A stretch of 64,000 bases of DNA from assembly GCF_029914245.1 (NCBI RefSeq), contig NZ_JARYZI010000001.1, positions 558,001 to 622,000 on the forward strand, written 5' to 3'. Shown here piece after piece: positions 37,107 through 46,308 of the stretch. Source of the DNA: Fusibacter bizertensis. GTDB lineage: Bacteria > Bacillota > Clostridia > Peptostreptococcales > Acidaminobacteraceae. The notes beneath the pieces are model-generated. The model searched no databases. It had not been told where the DNA came from and was given only the letters and a program-made list of their open reading frames with translations. The first letter of the stretch is position 1. Each line of letters begins with the position of its first letter. Both the position numbers and the translations under genes were made by a program.

Positions 37107-37254
37107 TATATAACCTCCAAATATTAATTCAAACTCAGACCAACACCTATTATAGCTTTAAACTTTATTGATTGTCAAGAATTCTCCATACTAAGATTTT
37201 ATCAGAACTCAGCAGTGAGTGCAATTCATAAAAATTGGATTTGCGTTGTAATTA

Positions 37255-37755
37255 TCAAGCCTGCTGAAAGGCCGCTATTATCTGATCCGCAATCGCTTCT
37301 TTAGTTTGATTATTGATCGAAATAATATGATGAGCAGTTGAAGTATAAAGCCCACTTCTAACCCTCAAAATAGTATCTAGTGAATTCGCTTTTAGCATAG
37401 GTCGATGATCAGTTTCACCTTCAAGGTTCGACCTCAGTTGTTCTAAGCTGCCTTCTAAGTAAAAAATTGTACCGGTTTGTTTCATTTGAATCGTATTCAC
37501 AGGATTAAGAACAATACCTCCACCGGTGGATATTACCGCACCATTGACGTCGCTGATTTTGTAAATCAGATCAGTTTCTAACGTCCTAAATTTCTCCTCG
37601 CCATACATTTCAAATATTCTTGAAATAGTAAGACCTTGCATTTGTTCAATCATCTGATCCAAATCCATATATTTCATATTCAATTTATCAGCAACAATTT
37701 TTCCAATTGTAGATTTTCCTGAACCCATCATGCCAACAAGGATAATATTATTCAT
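37255..37755 (-). CDS. aroK: Shikimate kinase
   Basis: 166 residues. P-loop GMMGSGKSTIGK, the DxD MDLDQMI, the shikimate-binding RTLETDLI, and the GGGIVLNP motif are all present. It phosphorylates shikimate in aromatic amino acid synthesis. Its start overlaps the stop of the degenerate PilT paralogue as ATGA, so the two are coupled. No other aro gene is here. Confidence 0.94.
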   Translation of the reverse strand: MNNIILVGMMGSGKSTIGKIVADKLNMKYMDLDQMIEQMQGLTISRIFEMYGEEKFRTLETDLIYKISDVNGAVISTGGGIVLNPVNTIQMKQTGTIFYLEGSLEQLRSNLEGETDHRPMLKANSLDTILRVRSGLYTSTAHHIISINNQTKEAIADQIIAAFQQA

Positions 37756-38831
37756 AAGAGCTCCACTTTACTTGTACTTTTTTCAAGTCGTTTAACAAAC
37801 TCTATATCTTGGCAATATTTATATAAGGCTTCTTTGCTAATATCACCAGCTATAAATCTATCATATAAATTGGTATCCATACTTACCATGCCTTGTTTTT
37901 TACCTATGATAAGTGTATTTCTAAGTTCCATAAACGACCCAGTCATAATATGCGAGCGAATTGCCGCATTTGGTAATAAGATTTCATAGCATAAAACTCT
38001 ATGATCATCTTGTTTGCTGGGTACAAGTTGTTGGGCGACAATCGCTAACAAGTTCGATGAAAGCTTTAATTTTCTACTTTCACTTCTCTCTGACTTGGCA
38101 GATGCAATTATAGTTTCAATAGAAGTTACAGTGTTGATGGAAGAAAGACCTGCAATCACCAGCTTGCCTGATTCTGCAATTTGGAGTGCCAACTCCATAA
38201 CAGGTTCTTCAGAAATATCAGAAATCATAACCACATCAGGATCATGACGCATAATACTTCTCACACCTTCATATATAGAACCACAGTCAGTGCCCACGTC
38301 TCGTTGAAGCACTAAAGACTCCCCGTGCTTAAACAAATATTCAATAGGAGATTCAACTGTAATAATATTCAATTTATGATTTTCATTTAGCTCTTGAAGG
38401 ATTGCGGCCATAGTTGTAGAACGACCAGAACCGGATGCACCACTTACAAGTAAAAGACCTCTACCTTGTTTAGTCAGTTCAAACAGAACATCAGGTAGAC
38501 CAAGTGTTTCCTTTGAAGGAATTGTAAGTTTTAAGATTCTTGTAGAGATGCTGTAAGTTCCTCTTTGTTTTACAATATTTACTCGAAAACGACCTAAATC
38601 TGTAATAGAAAAGCTAAAATTAACTTCACCTTTTTCATCGAGTCTCTTAAGTTGTGATTCATCACATAATTCTTTAACACTCTCGTAAACCAAATCATGC
38701 GTTAACACATCAGAGTCAATAATTGAATGTAGTGTACCGTTGATACGTAACATTGGTTTGGCGTTTGGCGCAACATGGATATCAGATGCATTTTGCTCAA
38801 TTGCAGTTTTTATCAAATCCAAATGGCTCAA
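37752..38831 (-). CDS. PilT-type ATPase paralogue with a broken active site
   Basis: 359 residues, aligned end to end with the intact PilT at 55165. The N-terminal PAS-like domain and the RFRVNIVKQRG arginine motif are kept. The catalytic parts are changed: Walker A GASGSGRSTT has Arg137 for Lys; the Asp box reads TVESPIE instead of TLEDPIE; the Walker B Glu becomes ISD205; and the His box STLHT is now AGLSS. The chain is otherwise full length, so it is a diverged gene and not a decayed pseudogene. Start is TTG with GAGGTG upstream. It probably cannot hydrolyse ATP and may be a partner or regulator of pilus retraction (inference). Confidence 0.85.
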   Translation of the reverse strand: MSHLDLIKTAIEQNASDIHVAPNAKPMLRINGTLHSIIDSDVLTHDLVYESVKELCDESQLKRLDEKGEVNFSFSITDLGRFRVNIVKQRGTYSISTRILKLTIPSKETLGLPDVLFELTKQGRGLLLVSGASGSGRSTTMAAILQELNENHKLNIITVESPIEYLFKHGESLVLQRDVGTDCGSIYEGVRSIMRHDPDVVMISDISEEPVMELALQIAESGKLVIAGLSSINTVTSIETIIASAKSERSESRKLKLSSNLLAIVAQQLVPSKQDDHRVLCYEILLPNAAIRSHIMTGSFMELRNTLIIGKKQGMVSMDTNLYDRFIAGDISKEALYKYCQDIEFVKRLEKSTSKVELL

Positions 38832-38866
38832 TGTATCACCTCGCTTAATTATGAGTTACAAACAGT

Positions 38867-38875
38867 TTATCCACA
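38867..38875 (+). promoter_or_regulatory. Single consensus DnaA-box-like 9-mer
   Basis: TTATCCACA between the pilT paralogue start and the mgsA stop is a perfect DnaA-box match. Only one clean copy is visible (a near match, TTATCCACG, lies inverted inside mgsA at 38924-38932), so it may be chance or a DnaA titration/regulation site and is not an origin. Confidence 0.35.
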
Positions 38876-38878
38876 GTT

Positions 38879-39346
38879 TTAAAGATCTCTTTTGAGATAT
38901 GCATCAAAGTTAATAATCTTCCGTGGATAACTTTGGTCCATGTGCGAACTTGTCAACAGGAAATCTGCAGTTGAACGATTCATCGCAATCGGAATATTAT
39001 ATAACGTTGCTATCCTCAGTAATGCTTTAACATCTGGATCATGTGGGTGCATACTCATAGGGTCCCAAAAAAAGATCATGAAATCTATTTCACCTTCAAC
39101 GATAAGGCTACCAATTTGTTGATCGCCACCAAGTGGACCACTTTTTAGGCTTTTTATAGGTAACGAAAGTGATTCTGTAAGCAATTTAGCTGTTGTGCCG
39201 GTACCATACAAAAAGTGTTTGTTCAGTTCCTCTTTGTGTTCTCCGCACCACTCAATAATATCTCTTTTCCTAGAATCATGTGCAATAAGTGCAATATGCT
39301 TAGTTGATTTAATTTCTACTATATCTGATGGGTGTGCTTTATTCAT
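38879..39346 (-). CDS. mgsA: Methylglyoxal synthase
   Basis: 155 residues. ALIAHDSRKRDII, the GTGTTAKLL phosphate loop, KSGPLGGDQQIG with the catalytic aspartate region, and DPMSMHPHDPDVKALLR identify MgsA. It turns dihydroxyacetone phosphate into methylglyoxal and phosphate, an overflow branch at low phosphate. It lies between the PilT paralogue and udk. Confidence 0.95.
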   Translation of the reverse strand: MNKAHPSDIVEIKSTKHIALIAHDSRKRDIIEWCGEHKEELNKHFLYGTGTTAKLLTESLSLPIKSLKSGPLGGDQQIGSLIVEGEIDFMIFFWDPMSMHPHDPDVKALLRIATLYNIPIAMNRSTADFLLTSSHMDQSYPRKIINFDAYLKRDL

Positions 39347-39360
39347 TATTACTCCTTCTT

Positions 39361-39987
39361 CTACTGTTTTTCTCTGATAATAGACATCACTTTAGTTGTC
39401 ATGATGTCAATTGCTACTTTGTTATATCCGCCTTCTGGAATAATGATATCAGCATATTTTTTAGTTGGCTCTATAAATTGTTCATGAGCTGGCTTAACTG
39501 TTGTTAAATACTGTTCGATAACTGAATCAAGTGTTCTTCCTCTTTCGTTGATATCACGTGTAATTCTGCGAATAATTCTTACATCTGCATCCGTATCAAC
39601 GAAGATTTTTATATCCATTAAATTCCTGAGGCGTTCATCTTCTAAAATCATAATACCTTCGATTATAATGATGTCTTTCGATTGAATACAAATCGTTTCA
39701 GTCTCTCTATTATGTTTTGAGAAATTGTAGATTGGTTTTTCAATTGATTGATGTTCACATAATTGTTTAATATGTTCTATTAACAGGCCTGTATCAAATG
39801 CCAATGGATGATCATAATTTGTTTTAACACGTTCTTCGTAAGTTAACTCACTTTGATCCTTATAATAAGCATCTTGTTCAATGATGAGTATGTTCTCATC
39901 AGGCAAAGATTTAAATATGGCCTTGGCTACAGTACTTTTTCCAGAACCTGTTCCACCAGATACCCCAATAACGACTGGCTTACTCAT
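39361..39987 (-). CDS. udk: Uridine kinase
   Basis: 208 residues. P-loop [17 protein letters not shown], then [12 protein letters not shown] and the [13 protein letters not shown] motif match bacterial uridine/cytidine kinase. The start at 39987 follows GAGGAGG; 19 extra codons are in frame upstream. It follows the U32 peptidase gene, as in B. subtilis. Confidence 0.94.
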   Translation of the reverse strand: MSKPVVIGVSGGTGSGKSTVAKAIFKSLPDENILIIEQDAYYKDQSELTYEERVKTNYDHPLAFDTGLLIEHIKQLCEHQSIEKPIYNFSKHNRETETICIQSKDIIIIEGIMILEDERLRNLMDIKIFVDTDADVRIIRRITRDINERGRTLDSVIEQYLTTVKPAHEQFIEPTKKYADIIIPEGGYNKVAIDIMTTKVMSIIREKQ

Positions 39988-40030
39988 AAACTCCTCCTCA
40001 ACTTGAGCGCACTGAGCGCCTGAAAACTTC

Positions 40031-41260
40031 TTAATCTCTTGCAACCATTCTTAACATATAAAATGGCTTAACGGGTTGTCCTAACGGCAGTTTAACAGTC
40101 ATTTTGGCATGTGGTGCTACCTCTATCAAATTGTCATTTGCATCATACATATCTTCAATCACGTGTTCGCTATAGTAATAATCAGGTCCTATGATCTCGA
40201 TTTTGTCGCCTTTTCTAAAGTGATTTCTCTGCTCTATAGTTGCGATTCCCGTTTTAATATCATAACTTTGAACGACACCGATAAAATCATACGTTCTGAT
40301 ATATGAGCTCGTCGTATAAAGTTGATCTTCATTTGTAGGTTTTTGATTGTAAAACCCATTAGTAAATTCTCGATGAGACACCTTTTGAAGCTCTTCATAC
40401 CACTTCGGATCATAGACATAACCTTCTGGATCTTTGTAAAATTCATCAATCGCTTTTCTATATGCTCTTACAATAGATGCTACATAATAAATAGTCTTCA
40501 TTCTGCCTTCAATTTTTAAACTATCAAGACCTGAACGGATCAAATCAGGAATTTGCTCAATCATACAAAGATCTTTTGAGTTAAAGAAAAAAGTACCATC
40601 TTCAGTTTCTTCTACTGGGAAATATTCTCCTGGTCTAGTCTTTTCAACTAAATTGTATTCCCATCGGCAAGGTTGTGCACAAGCACCACGGTTAGCATCT
40701 CTTCCAGCCATGTAATTACTCATTAGGCATCTTCCGGAATATGAGATACACATTGCACCATGTATAAAAGACTCAAGTTCTAAAGCGGGTGGTGTTTTAG
40801 CACGTATCTCAGAAATTTCATCAAAAGATAGCTCCCTTGCAAGGATAACTCTTTTCACCCCTTGGTTGTGCCAAAAATTTGCACTCATGAAGTTTGTGTT
40901 ATTCGCTTGTGTGCTTAAATGCACCTCTAAATCAGGTGCATACTGTTTAACAAACATAAATGTACCAGGATCAGATAAAATCACAGCGTCTAAACCTAAA
41001 TCTTTGATTTCTTCAATATATTTTTCCAGATAATGAATATCTTCGTTATGAGGGATGATATTTAATACTAAAAATACCTTTTTGCCTCTTTCATGAGCAA
41101 AAGTAATCCCTTCTTTCATATCTTCAAAGGAAAAGTTTTTTGCAGCAGCGCGCAGTCCAAAAACTTGACCGCCTATATAAACAGCATCAGCTCCATAAAT
41201 AATCGCATACTTGAGCTTCTCCAAATCACCAGCTGGTGCTAGTAATTCCACACGCTTCAT
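40031..41260 (-). CDS. U32-type peptidase family, tRNA uridine hydroxylation (TrhP-like)
   Basis: 409 residues. The U32 core reads [20 protein letters not shown] and GADAVYIGG, with the iron-sulfur-type cysteines in [13 protein letters not shown] and [10 protein letters not shown]. Bacterial TrhP proteins of this family hydroxylate tRNA uridine-34 with prephenate. The neighbour encodes the TrmR-type methyltransferase that acts on the product. Which paralogue (YrrN- or YrrO-like) cannot be settled; the 409-residue size and the start fit YrrO. Overlaps trmR by four bases. Confidence 0.88.
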   Translation of the reverse strand: MKRVELLAPAGDLEKLKYAIIYGADAVYIGGQVFGLRAAAKNFSFEDMKEGITFAHERGKKVFLVLNIIPHNEDIHYLEKYIEEIKDLGLDAVILSDPGTFMFVKQYAPDLEVHLSTQANNTNFMSANFWHNQGVKRVILARELSFDEISEIRAKTPPALELESFIHGAMCISYSGRCLMSNYMAGRDANRGACAQPCRWEYNLVEKTRPGEYFPVEETEDGTFFFNSKDLCMIEQIPDLIRSGLDSLKIEGRMKTIYYVASIVRAYRKAIDEFYKDPEGYVYDPKWYEELQKVSHREFTNGFYNQKPTNEDQLYTTSSYIRTYDFIGVVQSYDIKTGIATIEQRNHFRKGDKIEIIGPDYYYSEHVIEDMYDANDNLIEVAPHAKMTVKLPLGQPVKPFYMLRMVARD

Positions 41261-41925
41261 GCATGTCCTCCTTTTTTTATACTAATTGCAAGTCCATCTC
41301 CCATAGGCAGAACTGTAGTATCAAGTTCTGGATGGGTCGATAAAAATGTCAAATATTTTCTCATTCGTTTAACAATTGTTATTTTTCTTCGTACCAAGTA
41401 TAAATTCGTTGCAATCATCCCTTTATAAAGCACATTGTCGGAAACAATTACACCGCCTTCATTCAGAAGTGGATAACACAAATCAAAGAAAGCTTTATAA
41501 TGACCTTTTGCTGCATCGATAAAAATCATGTCAAATTTCTTTTCAATTGTTGGAATTACTTCAATAGCACTCCCTAAATGTTGCGTTACAGCGACACCTG
41601 GAACAGTTTTTTTTAATGAATCAAATGTTTCCTCTGCTTTAGCAAACATATCTTCACTTAATTCTATGGTATCAATAGTTCCCTCTTGCATCACCGTTGC
41701 AAACAAAGCTCCAGAATAGCCTATAGCAGTACCAATTTCTAAAACCGACTTCGGTTTCACTAACTGAGTAAAAACTTTTAAATATTGTGCAATTTCAGGC
41801 TGTACAATAGGCACTAGATGCTCTTGAGCATATTGCTCAAGAGTACCTAACAAACCTTCTTCTTTTGGTAATAATGCTTTGATATAAGATTCAACGTAAG
41901 GATCTACAATTTTACTTTCAATCAT
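41257..41925 (-). CDS. tRNA 5-hydroxyuridine methyltransferase (TrmR-like O-methyltransferase)
   Basis: 222 residues, class I SAM O-methyltransferase with KSVLEIGTAIGYSGALF and the FIDAAKGHYKAFFD motif. B. subtilis TrmR (YrrM) makes 5-methoxyuridine at position 34 and is the neighbour of the U32 genes. The local order mltG-trmR-U32-udk is the same as yrrL-yrrM-yrrN-yrrO-udk there, which supports the assignment. One U32 gene is present here where B. subtilis has two. Confidence 0.88.
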   Translation of the reverse strand: MIESKIVDPYVESYIKALLPKEEGLLGTLEQYAQEHLVPIVQPEIAQYLKVFTQLVKPKSVLEIGTAIGYSGALFATVMQEGTIDTIELSEDMFAKAEETFDSLKKTVPGVAVTQHLGSAIEVIPTIEKKFDMIFIDAAKGHYKAFFDLCYPLLNEGGVIVSDNVLYKGMIATNLYLVRRKITIVKRMRKYLTFLSTHPELDTTVLPMGDGLAISIKKGGHA

Positions 41926-41927
41926 AA

Positions 41928-42938
41928 TTAATGACTCCTCGCTGCATCTCTATTATGCCCTTCTAAGGTTTCATTAAAATAATGAGAACCATCGTTGGTC
42001 TCTTTCGTAACAAAATAGAGGTAGTTCGTATCAGCAGGATAAAGTGCTGAATGAATTGCAAGTTCACCAGGTGATGCAATTGGTGAAGGGGTTAAACCAG
42101 CGTTGATATAAGTGTTATAAGGACTATCAATCGCTATATCATCAAATGACAAAACGTCCTTACGTTCTTTAAGAATAAACTGAACGGTTGCACAAGACTG
42201 TAACATCATACCAATGTCGATACGGTTATGGAAAACACTAGACACAATTGGAAATTCCTCTTCAACTCTAGCTTCTCTTTCAATAACAGATGCAAGTGTA
42301 ATCACTTGATCAACTGTCATGTCCAATTCCTTAGCCCGCTCATAGTATTCATCCGTAAAAATCTCATCAAAACGTTCCAGCATACGATCAACAATTTGAA
42401 CCTCAGTTGCTCCTGCTTTTAGAGTGTATGTGTCTGGGAAAAGATATCCCTCGAGTAAATAACTTCGATCTACACCTTCTAAAAAAGCATAATCAAACTC
42501 TGTATTTTGAAGTACATCTAAGAATTTTTCACGGTCAATAAAACCACCAGCTTCCAACTTGTCGACTATTTGACGAACTTCATAACCTTCAGGGATAGTA
42601 AAAGTCTCTATTTCAACATAAATATCCCCATTTACAAGTTTGGTGATAATCTCTTCTGTGCTCATGGATTTTGAAAGCATGTAATCTCCCGCTTTCATTT
42701 GACCATCAACTTCCATCTGCTTAGCCTTTGCCTTGAAAGCATTTGCATTTTGAATAAGTTCTATTTCTGCTAGCGCTTTACCGATACTGGTTGTTGTTGC
42801 ACCAGAGGGAACGGTATACATTACTGTTGCCGTATCCTCCGGATCAACAGGAGAGTTGTATTTTTCTAGCACGCCCGCGCAACCAGACACATGCGAAAGC
42901 GTCAACACCAAAAGTAATAGTAGTGCAAGTTTTTTCAT
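41928..42938 (-). CDS. mltG: Endolytic murein transglycosylase MltG, lipoprotein form
   Basis: 336 residues. A signal peptide ends at a lipobox-like VSGC with Cys20, so it is probably a lipoprotein and not the usual membrane-anchored form. The YceG/MltG domain follows with the catalytic glutamate in TLASVIEREARVEEEFP and the C-terminal NTYINAGLTPSPIASPGE signature. It cuts nascent glycan strands. Start at 42938 after GGGAGGGAAT. Confidence 0.93.
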   Translation of the reverse strand: MKKLALLLLLVLTLSHVSGCAGVLEKYNSPVDPEDTATVMYTVPSGATTTSIGKALAEIELIQNANAFKAKAKQMEVDGQMKAGDYMLSKSMSTEEIITKLVNGDIYVEIETFTIPEGYEVRQIVDKLEAGGFIDREKFLDVLQNTEFDYAFLEGVDRSYLLEGYLFPDTYTLKAGATEVQIVDRMLERFDEIFTDEYYERAKELDMTVDQVITLASVIEREARVEEEFPIVSSVFHNRIDIGMMLQSCATVQFILKERKDVLSFDDIAIDSPYNTYINAGLTPSPIASPGELAIHSALYPADTNYLYFVTKETNDGSHYFNETLEGHNRDAARSH

Positions 42939-42962
42939 ATTCCCTCCCAACAAAAGAGTCTT

Positions 42963-44921
42963 CTAGACTTCCATAAATACAGGTAAAATCATAGGAGATC
43001 TTTTTGTACTTTGATAAATATACTGGCTAAGTGCATCACGAACTGACGACTTAAGAGACGCCCAATCTTTTATATTTTTAGCGTAGCATTTTTTTAATTC
43101 TTCTTCGATGACATTTCTTGCGCCTTCCATGAGCACTTCAGATTCTCTTACATAAACAAATCCTCTAGATATCAAGTCTGGACCACTAATATGTTCACCA
43201 GTTGCACTTGAAATTGCAACTACGATGATGATTAATCCATCTTCTGAAAGATGTTTTCTATCTCTAAGAACGATATTACCAACATCGCCTACGCCTAAAC
43301 CATCGATAAAGACTCTTCCTGCTTGAACAGGTTTACCAAGTTTCGCTCCCTCTGGTCCAAATTCTAAAACTGAACCGTTATTAAGGATAAAGATGTTTTT
43401 ATCATGCATTCCCATAGAGATTGCGAGTTGTTTGTGCTTATCAAGATGTACGTATTCGCCATGTACTGGCACAAAATACTTCGGTTTAACAAGTGCTTGC
43501 ATCAACTTAAGTTCTTCTTGTTTAGCATGACCTGATACGTGTACATCTGCAAGTGACTCGTAAATCATCTTTGCGCCTTTTTTAGTAAGTTGATTGATGA
43601 TCTTATATACTGATTTTTCATTACCAGGTATCGGTGAAGAAGATAAAATTACGAGATCACCTGGTGTGATTTCCATATTTCTGTGTTCAGAGTTTGCCAT
43701 CCTAGCAAGCGCACTCATTGGCTCACCTTGTGAACCAGTTGTAATTACCACAAGTTCATTTTCTGGATATCTTCCTAAATCCTTGATATCAATAATCATA
43801 TCTTGTGATGGTAATTTTAAATAACCAAGTTCACGAGCAACACCAGTAACATTCACCATACTTCTACCTGAAAAGGCAACTTTACGGTTATTTTGATATG
43901 CAGCGTTGATAATTTGTTGCACCCTGTGAACGTTAGATGCAAACGATGCTACGATGATTCTTGAAGTTGCATGTCTAAAAATTTCTTCAAAGGTATCCCC
44001 AACAGAACTTTCTGACATAGTGTATCCTTCTCTGACAACATTGGTACTATCAGACAATAGAGCCAAGACCCCTTCATCTCCAAGTCTTGCCAAACGATGT
44101 AAATCCGTTTTTTGACCATCAATTGGTGTAAAGTCAATTTTAAAATCGCCTGTTTGAACTACTTTTCCATAAGGGGTTGTAATTGCATAAGCAACAGCAT
44201 CAGCTATACTATGGCAAACACGAATAGGTTCAACTTCAAATACGCCTACTTTGATGACCTGCCCAGGAACGATTGTGATTAACTTTGGATTCAATTTATG
44301 CTCTTTTAATTTGTTTTCTACAAGACCAAGCGTCAATTTTGTACCATAAATAGGTACGTTGATTTCTCTTAAAAAGTATGGAATCGCACCTATATGATCT
44401 TCATGCCCGTGTGTAATAAAAATCCCTTTTACTTTACTTGCATTTTTCTTAAGGTATGAAATATCCGGTATAACAACATCTATACCTAATAGTTCATCTT
44501 CTGGAAATGCCATACCACAATCAACTACAAAAATATCATCTTCATACTGGTAAACAGTCATATTCTTCCCAATTTCATTGAGTCCACCAAGTGGAATGAT
44601 CTTAAGGACACTTGCTGCGGGTTTTTTACTATTTTCTTCAGTAAAAACCACTTGCTCCACTTGATTCTTGTTCTTGTTTTGATTTTGTGGTTTATTTTGA
44701 TTTTGATTTTGTTGCTTATTTTGATTTGGATTTTGTGGCTTATTTTGATTTTGATTTTGATTTTGATTTTGATTTTGATTCTGATTTGGATTCGTTTTCT
44801 TTTTTGCCGGTCCATTGTTAGTTTTCTTTGTAGGCGCTACTTTTGGCGCTTCACTTGTTACCGGGCTCTGTGCCGAATTTGGCACAACTACTGTTTCTTC
44901 TGTTGCATTCTTTTTTGTCAT
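42963..44921 (-). CDS. rnj: Ribonuclease J with Asn/Gln-rich N-terminal tract
   Basis: 652 residues. The metallo-beta-lactamase core starts near residue 105 (LKIIPLGGLNEIGKNMT), with FITHGHEDHIGAIPYFL near residue 170 and GDFKIDFTP further on; the C-terminal RNase J region follows to the end. The protein cuts and chews RNA from the 5' end. About 100 extra N-terminal residues include an (NQ)n tract (residues 43-88) and Lys/Pro. GAGGTG precedes the ATG. Overlaps nothing; mltG follows 24 bp on. Confidence 0.94.
   Translation of the reverse strand: MTKKNATEETVVVPNSAQSPVTSEAPKVAPTKKTNNGPAKKKTNPNQNQNQNQNQNQNQNKPQNPNQNKQQNQNQNKPQNQNKNKNQVEQVVFTEENSKKPAASVLKIIPLGGLNEIGKNMTVYQYEDDIFVVDCGMAFPEDELLGIDVVIPDISYLKKNASKVKGIFITHGHEDHIGAIPYFLREINVPIYGTKLTLGLVENKLKEHKLNPKLITIVPGQVIKVGVFEVEPIRVCHSIADAVAYAITTPYGKVVQTGDFKIDFTPIDGQKTDLHRLARLGDEGVLALLSDSTNVVREGYTMSESSVGDTFEEIFRHATSRIIVASFASNVHRVQQIINAAYQNNRKVAFSGRSMVNVTGVARELGYLKLPSQDMIIDIKDLGRYPENELVVITTGSQGEPMSALARMANSEHRNMEITPGDLVILSSSPIPGNEKSVYKIINQLTKKGAKMIYESLADVHVSGHAKQEELKLMQALVKPKYFVPVHGEYVHLDKHKQLAISMGMHDKNIFILNNGSVLEFGPEGAKLGKPVQAGRVFIDGLGVGDVGNIVLRDRKHLSEDGLIIIVVAISSATGEHISGPDLISRGFVYVRESEVLMEGARNVIEEELKKCYAKNIKDWASLKSSVRDALSQYIYQSTKRSPMILPVFMEV
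44658..44795. repeat. Hexanucleotide-type repeat in the RNase J N-terminal tract
   Basis: TTTTGA units (Asn-Gln codons in the gene) repeat many times, most tightly at 44743-44785, with Lys/Pro-containing breaks. Changes in number would lengthen the tract in frame. Confidence 0.85.
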
Positions 44922-45005
44922 AATTCACCTCATAATTTGTGTTCAGCCTTAATTCCGGTCAGACTGATGGATGTGACTAGTATGACAAAGTTTTGACCTT
45001 TCTAC

Positions 45006-45035
45006 GAAAAAGAAACCCTGTACTAAACAAGGTTT
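45006..45035 (-). terminator. Terminator at the fur stop
   Basis: AAACCCTGT (45013-45021) pairs with ACAAGGTTT (45027-45035), with one G-U, and a T-rich tail follows on the minus strand. The stem overlaps the last fur codons. Confidence 0.7.
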
Positions 45036-45466
45036 TTACATTCACTACAAATACCATAAAATTTTAGTTTATGATCTAAGATTTTAAAATCATATTCTTT
45101 CTCAATTTTATTTTCCAACTCTTCTAAAAGGTCACCTTCGACCTCGATTACGGCACCGCAATTTGAACAAATAAGATGATGATGGTTATGTTGACCGTCG
45201 TCACTATAAAGTTCATAACGCACGCAACCGTCTTCTAAATTTAACGATGACACAACTTCTAGTTCTTCTAATAGCTGTAAGGTTCTGTAGACAGTGGCCA
45301 AACCCATTTCTGGATTACTTTGTTTAACTATGTCATAAATTTCCTCAGTATTGAGATGTAGGCCTTTGTTCTCTTCAATGGCACTTAATATCGCTATTCT
45401 CTGTGGTGTTAGTTTATAACCCGCTTCCTTTAACTTTTTCTTGTATCCATCATACATTGAACTCAT
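45023..45466 (-). CDS. fur: Fur-family metalloregulator
   Basis: 147 residues. The winged helix holds KLTPQRIAILSAIEENKG and MGLATVYRTLQLLEELEV. The regulatory metal site HNHHHLICSNCGAVIEVEGD and the second pair CSECKNLV (CxxC) are typical. Fur, Zur and PerR cannot be told apart by eye; Fur is the default. It lies in the ireB-ruvX-DUF1292-fur-rnj order widespread in Clostridia. Confidence 0.9.
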   Translation of the reverse strand: MSSMYDGYKKKLKEAGYKLTPQRIAILSAIEENKGLHLNTEEIYDIVKQSNPEMGLATVYRTLQLLEELEVVSSLNLEDGCVRYELYSDDGQHNHHHLICSNCGAVIEVEGDLLEELENKIEKEYDFKILDHKLKFYGICSECKNLV

Positions 45467-45494
45467 TCACTTACCTCAACACTTTCTTTAAGAT

Positions 45495-45788
45495 TTATTC
45501 TTCGTCTTCCATATCATCGAGCAACTCATTATAGGCGTCAACAACGCTATTTAATTCATCCTCATCTTCAATGGTTTCAAATACAAATTCATCATTTTCT
45601 TCTGTTACTTTAAAGATCAATACATCATCTTCATCTTCTACATTAGATAAGATCGCATACTCTTGACCGTCTAATTCTAAATTGGCAATGATATTGAAAA
45701 GGGTTGGTACACCATTTTCATCCAATAGTTCTACTACATCTGATTCTTCGTGTTCTGGCTCAAGCACGTCAAATAAATTGTCACTCAT
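45495..45788 (-). CDS. DUF1292 acidic protein
   Basis: 97 residues, strongly acidic. LFNIIANLELDGQEYAILSN and EDDVLIFKVTEENDEFVF match DUF1292. No function is established. It is commonly placed between ruvX and fur in Firmicutes, as here. Confidence 0.92.
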   Translation of the reverse strand: MSDNLFDVLEPEHEESDVVELLDENGVPTLFNIIANLELDGQEYAILSNVEDEDDVLIFKVTEENDEFVFETIEDEDELNSVVDAYNELLDDMEDEE

Positions 45789-45820
45789 AATTTTTCTCCT
45801 TGTTCATCTAATTTAATAAT

Positions 45821-46261
45821 TTATACCGTTCTGTTCTTATCTAAATAGCCTTGCAATATTAAAGTTGCAGCTAATTTATCCACGACTTCTTTGCGTTTTT
45901 CTCGTCTCATATCGGCATCGATGAGCATCCTTGTTGCACTAAGCGTTGTCAAGCGTTCATCCCAATATTCAATCTCTATTTTTCTATCAATTCTATCTGA
46001 ATATATTAATTTTTTTTCGAATTTGTCAATAAATTGTTTTGTCTTTTCTCCTTGTGGACCTATACTGCCATTCATATTGTACGGCATCCCAGATACAACT
46101 TTTACAACTTCATACTCGTTAATAAGTTCAATCAATCGATCAATATCTTGCTTAAGGGACTGTCTAAAAATTGTTTCTTTTCCCTGTGCTGTCATTAACA
46201 GCGAGTCACTAATCGCTACACCAATTGTGCGATCACCTACATCTAGTCCCATTATTCTCAT
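45821..46261 (-). CDS. ruvX: Holliday junction resolvase-like / pre-16S rRNA nuclease RuvX (YqgF)
   Basis: 146 residues. The RNase H-like fold starts MRIMGLDVGDRTIGVAISD, with GMPYNMNGSIGPQGEKT and WDERLTTLSA for the other acidic sites. YqgF trims the 5' end of 16S rRNA precursors. It lies one gene away from ireB; the gene between them is an aldo/keto reductase. Confidence 0.94.
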   Translation of the reverse strand: MRIMGLDVGDRTIGVAISDSLLMTAQGKETIFRQSLKQDIDRLIELINEYEVVKVVSGMPYNMNGSIGPQGEKTKQFIDKFEKKLIYSDRIDRKIEIEYWDERLTTLSATRMLIDADMRREKRKEVVDKLAATLILQGYLDKNRTV

Positions 46262-46308
46262 TTAATCATATCCTCCAGTATACTCCATTTGTTTGAAATA
46301 TACAATAT

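Noticed and set aside
44658-44795. CRISPR-like array
   Set aside because: The repeats have no spacers and lie in frame inside a coding region.
44558-44815. Lys/Ile-repeat minus-strand frame
   Set aside because: It is a +1 frame of the same RNase J repeat and is not a gene.
44652-44996. 114-residue Leu/Ile-rich plus-strand frame resembling a membrane protein
   Set aside because: It is the antisense of the Asn/Gln repeat in RNase J; the Leu/Ile pattern comes from the hexanucleotide repeat.
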